A model generated the notes under the pieces. It ran no database searches. It had not been told where the DNA came from and worked only from the letters and a program-made list of their open reading frames with translations. Shown here in pieces: positions 38,557 to 45,902 of a stretch of DNA of 64,000 bases (within the stretch, counting starts at the first letter, position 1; every line of letters starts with the position of its first letter). The stretch is taken from assembly GCF_024756255.1 (NCBI RefSeq), contig NZ_JANUHB010000001.1:1116001-1180000 (forward strand), given 5' to 3'. This stretch comes from Massilia agilis (GTDB lineage: Bacteria; Pseudomonadota; Gammaproteobacteria; Burkholderiales; Burkholderiaceae_D). The position numbers and the translations under genes were made by a program.

Positions 38557-40470
38557 ATGCCCGCACACATCCGTTTCCCGCTCGCCGCCCGTACGGCGTC
38601 CGCGCTGGCGCTTGCCCTCGCGCTCGCATTCCCGGCCCACGCCGACGTTCCCGCGGTCGGAAACTCGGCCTATCCCGGCACCATTTGCCTGACTGTCGAT
38701 GCCACCGACCTGTCGCAGCAGATCTTTCGCGTACGCATGAGCATTCCGGTGCAGCCGGGTCCGCTGACCCTGCTGTATCCGCAGTGGTTGCCGGGGAACC
38801 ACGGACCGAGTGGCCCGCTCACGCAGCTGGCCGGGCTCAAGTTCAGCGCCAACGGCAAGCCGGTCGAGTGGACGCGCGACCCGGTGCAGGTATTCGCCTT
38901 CCACGTCAACGTGCCGCAGGGCGCCAACACGCTCGAAGCCGAGTACCAGTACCTGTCGCCGCTCGAGGGCAACCAGGGCCGCATCACGATGACCGACGAG
39001 ATGCTCGGCGTGCAGTGGCCATCGGTGACGCTGTACCCGGCCGGCTACGTGGCGCGCCGCGTCACCGTGCAGGCCAACCTGGCGCTGCCCGAAGGCTGGC
39101 AGTACGGCACGGCGCTGGAGACCGCGGAGCGCAAGGGCAACGAGGTGCGCTTCAAGCCGACCGACCTGGAAACGCTGATCGACTCACCGCTGTTCGCCGG
39201 CCGCTACTTCAAGCGCGTCGACCTGGCGCCGGGCGCCAAGGTGCCGGTGACGCTGAACATCGTGGCCGACAATCCGGAGGCGCTGGAAGCCAAGCCCGAG
39301 CAGATCGCGGTGCACCGCGCGATGGTGCAGCAGGCGGCAAAACTGTTTGGTTCGCACCACTACGACCACTACGATTTCCTGTTTGCGCTGTCGGACGAAT
39401 TCGGCGGCATCGGCCGCGAGCATCATCAGTCGAGCGAGAACGGCGTCAAGCCCGGCTACTTCACCGAATGGAACAAGGGCGAGGCGGGCCGCGACCTGCT
39501 GCCGCACGAGTACACGCACTCGTGGAACGGCAAGTTCCGCCGGCCAGCCGGACAGGACGTCCCCAACTTCAACACGCCGCTGCAGAACAGCCTGCTCTGG
39601 GTGTACGAAGGGCAGACCCAGTACTGGGGTAACGTGCTGGCCGCGCGCTCGGGCCTGTTCTCGCAGGCGGGCGCGCACGACGCCCTGGCCGCGACCGCGG
39701 CGCGCTACGACAACGTCAAGGGCCGCGACTGGCGCGCGATGCAGGACACGGTCAACGACCCGATCATCAACGGCCGCCGTCCGATCGGCTGGGGCAACTG
39801 GCAGCGCAGCGAGGACTACTACTCGGAAGGCCAGCTGATCTGGCTCGACGTGGACACCAAACTGCGCGAGATGTCGGGCGAGAAGCGTTCGCTGGACGAC
39901 TTCGCGCGCGCCTTCTACGGCATCGACGACGGCAGCTACCTGCCGGCGTTCTACACGTTCGACGATGTCGTGGCCACGCTGAACAAGGTGCAGCCCTACG
40001 ACTGGGCCAGCTTTCTGCGCGCGCGGCTGGACGGGCACGGTCCCGGCGCGCCGCTGGACGGCCTGGCACGCGCCGGCTGGAAGCTGGTGTACACCGATAC
40101 GCCGACCGACTACCTCAAGAGCGCGGACGAGCGCAGCAAGGCGACCGACTTCAGCTACTCACTGGGATTCTCGGTGGGGCAGGATGGCAGCATCCGCAGT
40201 GTGGTGTGGGATGGCGTGGGCTTTCGCGCGGGGCTGGCGGCCAACACCAGCATCGTGGCGGTCAACAACCGCGCCTACAAGGGCGAGGTGCTGAAGGCCG
40301 CGGTGCGCGAAGCGAAGGCGTCGCACAAGCCGATCGAGCTGTTGGTCAAGAAGGGCAACAACTTCCGGACCATCAAGCTCGAGTACTACGAGGGCTTGCG
40401 CTACCCACGCCTGGAGCGCGTGGCGGGGACGAAGGATCGGCTCGAATCGATCTTCGCACCGTTGAAATAA
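38557..40470 (+). CDS. Second exported M61-family metallopeptidase
   Basis: A 637-residue M61 peptidase paralogous to the one at 24449. It has a signal peptide (ASALALALALAFPAHA), an N-terminal beta domain (TLLYPQWLPGNHGPSGPL), the zinc motif HEYTHSWNGKFRRP and downstream ligand in VYEGQTQYWG, and a degenerate PDZ-like C-terminal domain (DGVGFRAGLAANTSIVAVNN). Periplasmic peptide cleavage is likely. ATG 38557 starts the signal peptide. It is divergent from hsp20, and a family B repeat lies after its stop. Confidence 0.92.
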   Translation: MPAHIRFPLAARTASALALALALAFPAHADVPAVGNSAYPGTICLTVDATDLSQQIFRVRMSIPVQPGPLTLLYPQWLPGNHGPSGPLTQLAGLKFSANGKPVEWTRDPVQVFAFHVNVPQGANTLEAEYQYLSPLEGNQGRITMTDEMLGVQWPSVTLYPAGYVARRVTVQANLALPEGWQYGTALETAERKGNEVRFKPTDLETLIDSPLFAGRYFKRVDLAPGAKVPVTLNIVADNPEALEAKPEQIAVHRAMVQQAAKLFGSHHYDHYDFLFALSDEFGGIGREHHQSSENGVKPGYFTEWNKGEAGRDLLPHEYTHSWNGKFRRPAGQDVPNFNTPLQNSLLWVYEGQTQYWGNVLAARSGLFSQAGAHDALAATAARYDNVKGRDWRAMQDTVNDPIINGRRPIGWGNWQRSEDYYSEGQLIWLDVDTKLREMSGEKRSLDDFARAFYGIDDGSYLPAFYTFDDVVATLNKVQPYDWASFLRARLDGHGPGAPLDGLARAGWKLVYTDTPTDYLKSADERSKATDFSYSLGFSVGQDGSIRSVVWDGVGFRAGLAANTSIVAVNNRAYKGEVLKAAVREAKASHKPIELLVKKGNNFRTIKLEYYEGLRYPRLERVAGTKDRLESIFAPLK

Positions 40471-40495
40471 GAGCCCCGGTGCGCGAGCGCCTTGC

Positions 40496-40630
40496 GTAGG
40501 GTGGGCAGATTCTGCCCACGCGTTCAGGCAGCGTTTGATGGGCCGCGATTCCGTTCCGTGCCGCGCCAACGCGAGTTGAACGCGTGGGCAGGGAGAGGCT
40601 GGGCAGTGCCCAGCCGAGCGCCCACCCTAC
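40496..40630. repeat. Family B palindromic repeat, longest copy
   Basis: GTAGGGTGGGCAGATTCTGC and CACGCG form the left arm; the right arm is extended (CGCGTGGGCAG ... CTGGGCAGTGCCCAG ... GCGCCCACCCTAC), containing an additional internal hairpin. It fills the space between the convergent M61 and imuB genes and ends 3 bases from the imuB stop. Confidence 0.82.
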
Positions 40631-40633
40631 CAA

Positions 40634-42115
40634 TCACCCAAACAAGCCGTGCAGGAACCAGCGCGGCTCGGCATCCTCGCCTGAACCGACGATGCGCTCG
40701 CGGTACACCCAGTACAGCGCGTGGTCCAGCCCCTCCGCGATGAAGTAGTCGCGCGTTTGCGACTCGCTCCACCAGCCTGCCTCGATCCGTTCGGGGTTGG
40801 ACGCCATCTTGAGCGGCGAACCGTAGAACGGCCGGTGGTCGCGCATCAACAGCGCGATCGGCTTGGCCAGCAGCCACGCCGGACGCGGCAGGCTTTGCAC
40901 GTCCGGCGGCATCTGCGCCGCGCGCGCCGATGGGCGGATCTTCTGCTGCACCGGCACCCAGGCGTTGGCCAGCTCGGGCCGGTAGTCGGCTTGCGGCGCG
41001 GCCTGCAGCACGTTCTCGGCCCCCAGCCGCGCCACCAGCAGCTCGAACACGCGGTTGCGGTCTTCCTCGGTGCCGCCCGGCTCGGGGAACAGCGACTCGG
41101 ACGGCGGCGCCATCGCCTGCAGCTGCAACGCCTGCAGGCCCAGCCCGATCACCGGCGCATCGAGCACCGTCTTGGCCAGCCGCTCCTTGAGCAGGCGCAC
41201 CAGGTGCTCGTCGCGCCAGGTGGGCTCGGCCAGCGCGATCTCGATCGGCGTGGGCGGGCGTGCCACCCTGCCCCGCTCGTGCTCGAGATTGAGCGTGATG
41301 CGCTCGACCGCCAGCTGGCGCGCGCACAGCCAGCCGGTGAGCTGCAGCACCAGCCGGTGCGCGCCCGCCAACAGCGCGTCCGCATGCTCGATGCGGTCGA
41401 ACAGCTCCAGGCGCGCGTGGAAGGTTTCGGGCGGTTCGATCCATTCGAACAGCTCGGGCAGCGCACCGTAAGCCGCATCCAGCAGGTCAAGCAGCGGCCG
41501 CCCGCAGCGACGCTGCAGGCCGGGACGCGGCAGGCGCCGCATGTCGCCCAGCGTGAAGCAGCCAATGCCCTCGAACCAGCCGGCATAGGCCCGTGCCGGC
41601 GGCGGCGTGGACGCCGGCAGGCGGTCCAGCCGCCGCACCAGCGATGCCATCTTGAGCGCACGCCCGGCCCGGCGCCGCGCCAGCAGCCATGCGCCGCGCG
41701 CGGTGGGCGCGCACGACAGGTAGCCAGTGAAACCGAGCGCGCGCAGGTTGGCGCGCACCCGGCTGCACAGCCTGCGGATGCCGCCGAACAGGCGCAGGCT
41801 GGCGCCAATGTCCATGAGCAGCGTAGCCTCCTCGGCCAGCGTGACGAGCGGGGTGTACTGCAACAGCGCCAGCGCCACCGCGTTCAGCGCCTCGGCCTCG
41901 CGCGCGGGATCGCGCTCGTGCAGGCGCGCATCGGGCTCAAGCATCAGCACGCCGCCGCGCCGCATGCCGATTTGGACCCCGGCCGCGCGCGCCGCGGGCG
42001 ACGCCGCCAGCACGCGCTCCTGCTCGAGCACGACGCTGCCGGCGTCAGCCGACCAGTTCGGGCTGAAGACCTCGAGCGGGAGCTGGGGCAGGCAAAGGCC
42101 GATCCAGAGTCGCAT
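40634..42115 (-). CDS. imuB: Mutasome protein ImuB (inactive Y-family polymerase)
   Basis: ImuB is a catalytically dead Y-family polymerase that bridges DnaE2 to the beta clamp during SOS mutagenesis. The 493-residue protein starts MRLWIGLCLPQLPLEV, has Y-family-like LFGGIRRLCSRVRANLRALGF and a little-finger region, and lacks the acidic metal ligands of active Y polymerases (DIGAS in place of D-E pairs). A clamp-binding motif is probably near the middle, but I could not place it with certainty. Its start lies inside imuA (71-base overlap), so the two are translated together. Confidence 0.93.
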   Translation of the reverse strand: MRLWIGLCLPQLPLEVFSPNWSADAGSVVLEQERVLAASPAARAAGVQIGMRRGGVLMLEPDARLHERDPAREAEALNAVALALLQYTPLVTLAEEATLLMDIGASLRLFGGIRRLCSRVRANLRALGFTGYLSCAPTARGAWLLARRRAGRALKMASLVRRLDRLPASTPPPARAYAGWFEGIGCFTLGDMRRLPRPGLQRRCGRPLLDLLDAAYGALPELFEWIEPPETFHARLELFDRIEHADALLAGAHRLVLQLTGWLCARQLAVERITLNLEHERGRVARPPTPIEIALAEPTWRDEHLVRLLKERLAKTVLDAPVIGLGLQALQLQAMAPPSESLFPEPGGTEEDRNRVFELLVARLGAENVLQAAPQADYRPELANAWVPVQQKIRPSARAAQMPPDVQSLPRPAWLLAKPIALLMRDHRPFYGSPLKMASNPERIEAGWWSESQTRDYFIAEGLDHALYWVYRERIVGSGEDAEPRWFLHGLFG

Positions 42116-42752
42116 GACGCTGCAGCAAGGAAGGGGTGAGTGGCAGGAACAGCGGCGCGTCGCGCTGCGGCCCCCGGCGTTTGACGAAGCCGATGTCGAT
42201 GCCGCCGGCGGCCGGGCGCAAGGCCAGCCGCAGCGGCGCGGGCGAGGCGTCCTGCGCCGCGGCCAGCGGCCGGAACAGGAAGAACAGGGTTTCGCCGCTT
42301 TGGGCCGCCAGGTGCAGCCGGCGCAGGCTTTCGCCACGCGCATGCTGCTGCCAGAACAGCAACGCGCCGCAGCTGCCGCTCTTGAGCACCTGCTCGGCCG
42401 CCCACAGCGCGTCCGCACTGCGGTTGGCGCGTATCCAGACCAGCTGCGACGGCGCCAGGCCCAGCGCGGCCAGCGCCAGGGCTTGCGGTGCGTGCGGCGG
42501 CGCCAGCAGCACGATGCGGCGCTCGGCGACCCGGGCCAGCGCCGGCTTGAGCAGGCGGATTTCGCCAATGCCGGGTTGCTGCACCAGCAGGTCGACCAGC
42601 GTGCCGGTGGGCCAGCCGCCGCCGGGCAGCTGCGCCGACAGGGCCGGGTGGCCGGTATCGACGCAGCGCGTGTCGGCCTGCGCGAGCTGCGAAGCGCGCC
42701 AGAGCGACGGGTGCAAGGCCTCCGGCGCGGCGATGGTTTCGGAACTGTTCAT
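42045..42752 (-). CDS. imuA: Mutasome protein ImuA (translesion synthesis-associated)
   Basis: ImuA is a RecA/SulA-like protein of the ImuA-ImuB-DnaE2 mutasome. The 235-residue protein shows LWRASQLAQ at the start, HPALSAQLPGGGWPTGTLVDLLV (P-loop region without a complete Walker A), GEIRLLKPALARV and the ELVG end. ATG 42752 lies 20 bases from a LexA box and begins MNSSETIA. The gene overlaps imuB by 71 bases. dnaE2 is not adjacent; it is 17-20 kb upstream with its own box. Confidence 0.9.
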   Translation of the reverse strand: MNSSETIAAPEALHPSLWRASQLAQADTRCVDTGHPALSAQLPGGGWPTGTLVDLLVQQPGIGEIRLLKPALARVAERRIVLLAPPHAPQALALAALGLAPSQLVWIRANRSADALWAAEQVLKSGSCGALLFWQQHARGESLRRLHLAAQSGETLFFLFRPLAAAQDASPAPLRLALRPAAGGIDIGFVKRRGPQRDAPLFLPLTPSLLQRHATLDRPLPAPAPARGLQPELVG

Positions 42753-42771
42753 GGCGGGATGGGTGAACGAA

Positions 42772-42791
42772 TACTGTATAAACATACAGTA
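42772..42791. promoter_or_regulatory. LexA (SOS) box upstream of imuA-imuB
   Basis: TACTGTATAAACATACAGTA is a full CTGT-N8-ACAG LexA box with TA flanks, 20 bases from the imuA start. It differs from the dnaE2 box at only a few centre positions, as expected for co-regulated parts of one mutasome. Confidence 0.9.
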
Positions 42792-42967
42792 CTCTGCGAG
42801 CCCGTTTTTGGCAAGGGCTATCGTGTTTCGTGCGCGACGTGCCGGCAGAAAATCCGCTCGCCCGGCGAAAAGGTGGATAATGACTTGCCTTGTTGACCAG
42901 ACTCACCGATGACAAATAAGTTCCACCATTTCCCCGTCCTCTCCCTGCCATGCGGGAGGCAGGGCGC

Positions 42968-44209
42968 ATGACCACCCCGATCCAGCTCATCAGTGCCGTC
43001 GTGTTCGGCCTTGCCCTCGTACACACCTTCAGCACCAAGGCCTTCGAGCAACTGGCGGACCGCCATCCACGCCACGCCGGCCTGTTCCACCTGCTGGGCG
43101 AGGTGGAGATCGTGTTCGGCTTCTGGGCCTTCGTGCTGCTGGTCGCCATGGCGCTGGTCGAAGGCGGCCAGGCCGCCACCGCCTACGCCGAATCGCGCCA
43201 GTACGCCGAGCCGCTGTTCGTGTTCGTGGTCATGGTGGTGGCAGCCTCCCGTCCCGTGCTCGATGCGGTGCGCACCCTGCTGCGCACCCTCGCGCACCTG
43301 GCGCCGGTGCGCACCGAACTGGCGCTGGCCTGGCTGGGGCTGGCGCTGGTGCCGCTGGCCGGTTCGCTCATCACCGAGCCGGCCGCGATGACGCTTGCCG
43401 CCCTGATGCTGGCGCCGATCGTGTTCCGTCCCGGCATGCCCGAGTGGATCAAGTACGCCGCGCTCGGCGTGTTGTTCGTCAACGTCTCGATCGGCGGCAC
43501 CCTCACCGCCTACGCCGCGCCGCCAGTGCTGATGGTGGCGGCCAACTGGGGCTGGGATACCGCGTTCATGGCCACCCACATCGGTTGGCGCGCGGCGCTC
43601 GCGGTGGTGATCAACGCCACCGGCGTGGCGCTGCTGATGCGCAAGCACCTGGCCAGCGCGCCGCCCGCCGGGGAACAAGCGGTGCCGCTGGCGGTCTCGC
43701 TGATCCACCTCGCATTCCTGGCCGCGGTGGTCAAGTTCGCCCACCATCCGGTCGTGTTCCTCGGCCTGTTCATGCTGTTCCTCGGCTTTACCAAGGCGTA
43801 CGAACGCTACCAGGACCCGCTGATCCTGAAGGAAGGCTTGCTCGTTGGCTTTTTCTTGGCCGGACTTGTCGTGCTCGGCGGCATGCAGCAGTGGTGGCTG
43901 CAGCCGATCGTGTCCAGCCTTGGCCCCACCGAGCTGTTCTTCGGCGCGCTGGGCCTGACCGCGATCACCGACAACGCCGCCCTCACCTACCTCGGCTCGC
44001 TGATCGCCGGGCTGTCCGACCACGCCAAGTACATGCTGGTGGCCGGCGCTGTGGGCGGCGGCGGCCTGACCGTGATCGCCAACGCGCCCAACCCGGCCGG
44101 CGTGGCCCTGTTACGCAACGGCTTTGACGACGAATCGATCGGGGCGGTGGGCTTGTTCCTGGGCGCACTGATCCCCACTATCGTTGCAGCGGCACTTTTC
44201 CTGCTCTAG
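42968..44209 (+). CDS. Putative Na+/H+ antiporter (PF07399-type)
   Basis: A 413-residue membrane protein with about 11-12 helices, of the putative Na+/H+ antiporter family. Landmarks are HPRHAGLFHLLGEVEIVFGFWAF, SRPVLDAVRTLLRTL, AWLGLALVPLAGSLITEPAAMTLAAL, and a second half with GLTAITDNAALTYLGSL and IANAPNPAGVALL; the paired polar loops in helices resemble the ion-transporter (IT) fold. The transported ion is not proven for this family. ATG 42968 has GGGAGG upstream. The HepT-like gene starts 28 bases after its stop. Confidence 0.85.
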   Translation: MTTPIQLISAVVFGLALVHTFSTKAFEQLADRHPRHAGLFHLLGEVEIVFGFWAFVLLVAMALVEGGQAATAYAESRQYAEPLFVFVVMVVAASRPVLDAVRTLLRTLAHLAPVRTELALAWLGLALVPLAGSLITEPAAMTLAALMLAPIVFRPGMPEWIKYAALGVLFVNVSIGGTLTAYAAPPVLMVAANWGWDTAFMATHIGWRAALAVVINATGVALLMRKHLASAPPAGEQAVPLAVSLIHLAFLAAVVKFAHHPVVFLGLFMLFLGFTKAYERYQDPLILKEGLLVGFFLAGLVVLGGMQQWWLQPIVSSLGPTELFFGALGLTAITDNAALTYLGSLIAGLSDHAKYMLVAGAVGGGGLTVIANAPNPAGVALLRNGFDDESIGAVGLFLGALIPTIVAAALFLL

Positions 44210-44237
44210 CCGATCCAGGCACAACCGGAGGATACCC

Positions 44238-44651
44238 ATGGCCGACGAGGTACTGACAAGCAAGGCTGGCACCATCGAACGCTGCTGCAAGCGCGCGCGC
44301 GACGAATACGAAAAAGATCCGACCACCTTCTCGGCCGACGTGACACGCCAGGACGCGGCCACCCTCAATATTATCCGGGCGTGGGAAGCGGCAGTCGAGA
44401 TGGGAGACTACATTCTCGGCAACAATGGCGTGCTGGCCAAGGACGAGCGCGCGGTGATCACCCTGCTGGCCGAGCGCGGCCTGGTCGATCCCGCGCTGGC
44501 CGAAGACCTCAAGCGCACCGGCGAATTCTGCCGCGCCGAGTGGGACTACCAGGCCGCCCCGCTGCCGGCCCTGGTCACCATCATCAAGCGTGGCCTCGAC
44601 GACTTCAGCGCCTTCTCCGCCGCACTGCTGGCCCACGGCCCGGCCGCCTAG
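44238..44651 (+). CDS. HepT-like (DUF86) protein, orphan with altered catalytic motif
   Basis: A 137-residue protein that follows the HepT toxin pattern of HepT/MntA modules: VLTSKAGTIERC, then TRQDAATLNIIRAWEAAVEMGDYIL and the ERGLVDPALAEDLKR segment, ending in a helix with DDFSAFSAALL. HepT RNases need R-x4-6-H-x-Y; here the place reads FCRAEWDYQ, so the His is Trp102 and the Arg spacing is wrong. No MntA nucleotidyltransferase is adjacent. GGAGGA precedes ATG 44238. It is probably a non-toxic derivative; its new role is unknown. Confidence 0.75.
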   Translation: MADEVLTSKAGTIERCCKRARDEYEKDPTTFSADVTRQDAATLNIIRAWEAAVEMGDYILGNNGVLAKDERAVITLLAERGLVDPALAEDLKRTGEFCRAEWDYQAAPLPALVTIIKRGLDDFSAFSAALLAHGPAA

Positions 44652-44742
44652 TCCTGCTGCCGGCCCTGCCGGCGCCCGCATCGAACCGTACGCCGCCGAT
44701 CCGTGATCAGGACTACCATCGGCGCTTGCGCTGGCATGCGCT

Positions 44743-44862
44743 TTAGCGTCGCAACCACCCGAACAGCAGGCCGCCCAGGCGTGCGACCAGGAAAGCGAAC
44801 GAGCGGGTTGGGATCAGCTGGCCACGCGGGCCGGCGTAGTTGCAGCGCGGGGTGATGGACAT
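44743..44862 (-). CDS. 39-aa hypothetical protein with strong ribosome-binding site
   Basis: A 39-residue basic protein (starts MSITPRCNYAGPRGQLIP, ends LVARLGGLLFGWLRR) with a short hydrophobic C-terminal helix that could bind a membrane. GGAGG lies 8 bases before ATG 44862, a strong signal for a real gene. It is divergent from the PRC-barrel gene (248 bases) and convergent with the HepT-like gene. No known family. Confidence 0.5.
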   Translation of the reverse strand: MSITPRCNYAGPRGQLIPTRSFAFLVARLGGLLFGWLRR

Positions 44863-45110
44863 GTTGATAGCCTCCAAGATTTCCTTTTCAGCATAGCTAT
44901 CGCGCAATCCCTGCTCTGTGCGCTGCCGCTCATTTGGCGATAACACAACAGTATTTCGTCGACGGGCGCGCGGAGAGTCACCGTAATTTCCGTAAGGCAG
45001 CGACCGTCCCGGCACGATTGATGCATCTCAAACGCGCCACCGTCCTGCCATCTAACCTGTGCCGGCTGCACAACCGGCTTGCCCCCAGTTTCATCACCAG
45101 GAGATACGAC

Positions 45111-45755
45111 ATGAGCTATATCGATCGTGACAAATATGGGATGTACAAAGACAAAACCAGCGCCGGCCCCGGCCCGGCCCTGATGGGCGCGGACACCCTC
45201 ATCGGCGACGACGTTGTCAATGGCAGCGACGAGAGCCTTGGGGACATCAAGGAGATCATGCTCGACATGGGCAGCGGCCAGGTCGCCTATGCGGTGCTGG
45301 CGTTCGGCGGCTTCCTTGGCATGGGCGAAAAGCTGTTTGCCGTGCCGTGGCAGGCATTGCACCTGGACACCGTCAACAAGCGCTTCGTGCTCAACATTGA
45401 CAAGGAGCGCCTGAAAACCGCGCCCGGCTTCAACCCCGATGCGTGGCCCGACATGAGCGACATCACCTGGGCCAACCAGATCCACAGCTTCTACGGCACC
45501 GATCCGCACCGCGCAGGCGGGCCGAGCATGGGCCCGGGCGTGGCGATGGGCGGCATGGTCAGCGGCATGGGTGGCGCAGGTGCCGGCGCCGGCATGGGCG
45601 CGGGCATGGCAGGCAGCTCTTCCACCACGGGTGCGGGCAGCTCCAGCCTGGGCGGCGCCGGTTCCAGCAGCATCGGGTCGAGCAGCGACCTTGGCTCCAC
45701 TTCCGGCGGCGGCATGCGCGGCACCAAGGACCGTACCGGCGGCAGTGATCTCTAA
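45111..45755 (+). CDS. PRC-barrel domain protein with Gly/Ser/Met-rich tail
   Basis: A 214-residue protein with a PRC-barrel domain at about residues 25-100 (MGADTLIGDDVVNGSDESLGDIKEIMLD, AVLAFGGFLGMGEKLFAVPW, KRFVLNIDKERLKTAPGF). PRC barrels are small beta modules in photosynthetic reaction centres and stress proteins. The last 75 residues are low complexity: repeated GMG/GAG/SSS runs. No signal peptide. AGGAGA precedes ATG 45111. Similar proteins are often in stress or biofilm contexts; function is unassigned. Confidence 0.82.
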   Translation: MSYIDRDKYGMYKDKTSAGPGPALMGADTLIGDDVVNGSDESLGDIKEIMLDMGSGQVAYAVLAFGGFLGMGEKLFAVPWQALHLDTVNKRFVLNIDKERLKTAPGFNPDAWPDMSDITWANQIHSFYGTDPHRAGGPSMGPGVAMGGMVSGMGGAGAGAGMGAGMAGSSSTTGAGSSSLGGAGSSSIGSSSDLGSTSGGGMRGTKDRTGGSDL

Positions 45756-45794
45756 GCAGCAATCCACCCACCCTACGCAAATCGCAACGCTTCC

Positions 45795-45872
45795 GTAGGG
45801 TGGGCACTTGTGCCCACGCGTTCACGCCAACAGCTGAGCAAACGTCCGCGTGGGCTCGAGAGCCCACCCTAC
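45795..45872. repeat. Family B palindromic repeat, inverted pair
   Basis: GTAGGGTGGGCACTTGTGCC and CACGCG are mirrored by CGCGTGGGCTC and GAGCCCACCCTAC. It sits between the convergent PRC-barrel and hrpA genes. Confidence 0.85.
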
Positions 45873-45902
45873 GGGTTCAACCAGCGCCAGCGCAGCCCGT
45901 CA

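Noticed and set aside
40634-42568. An imuB reading frame extended upstream to 42568, suggesting an ImuA-ImuB fusion
   Set aside because: The upstream part is out of frame with imuA; imuA has its own intact frame overlapping imuB by 71 bases.
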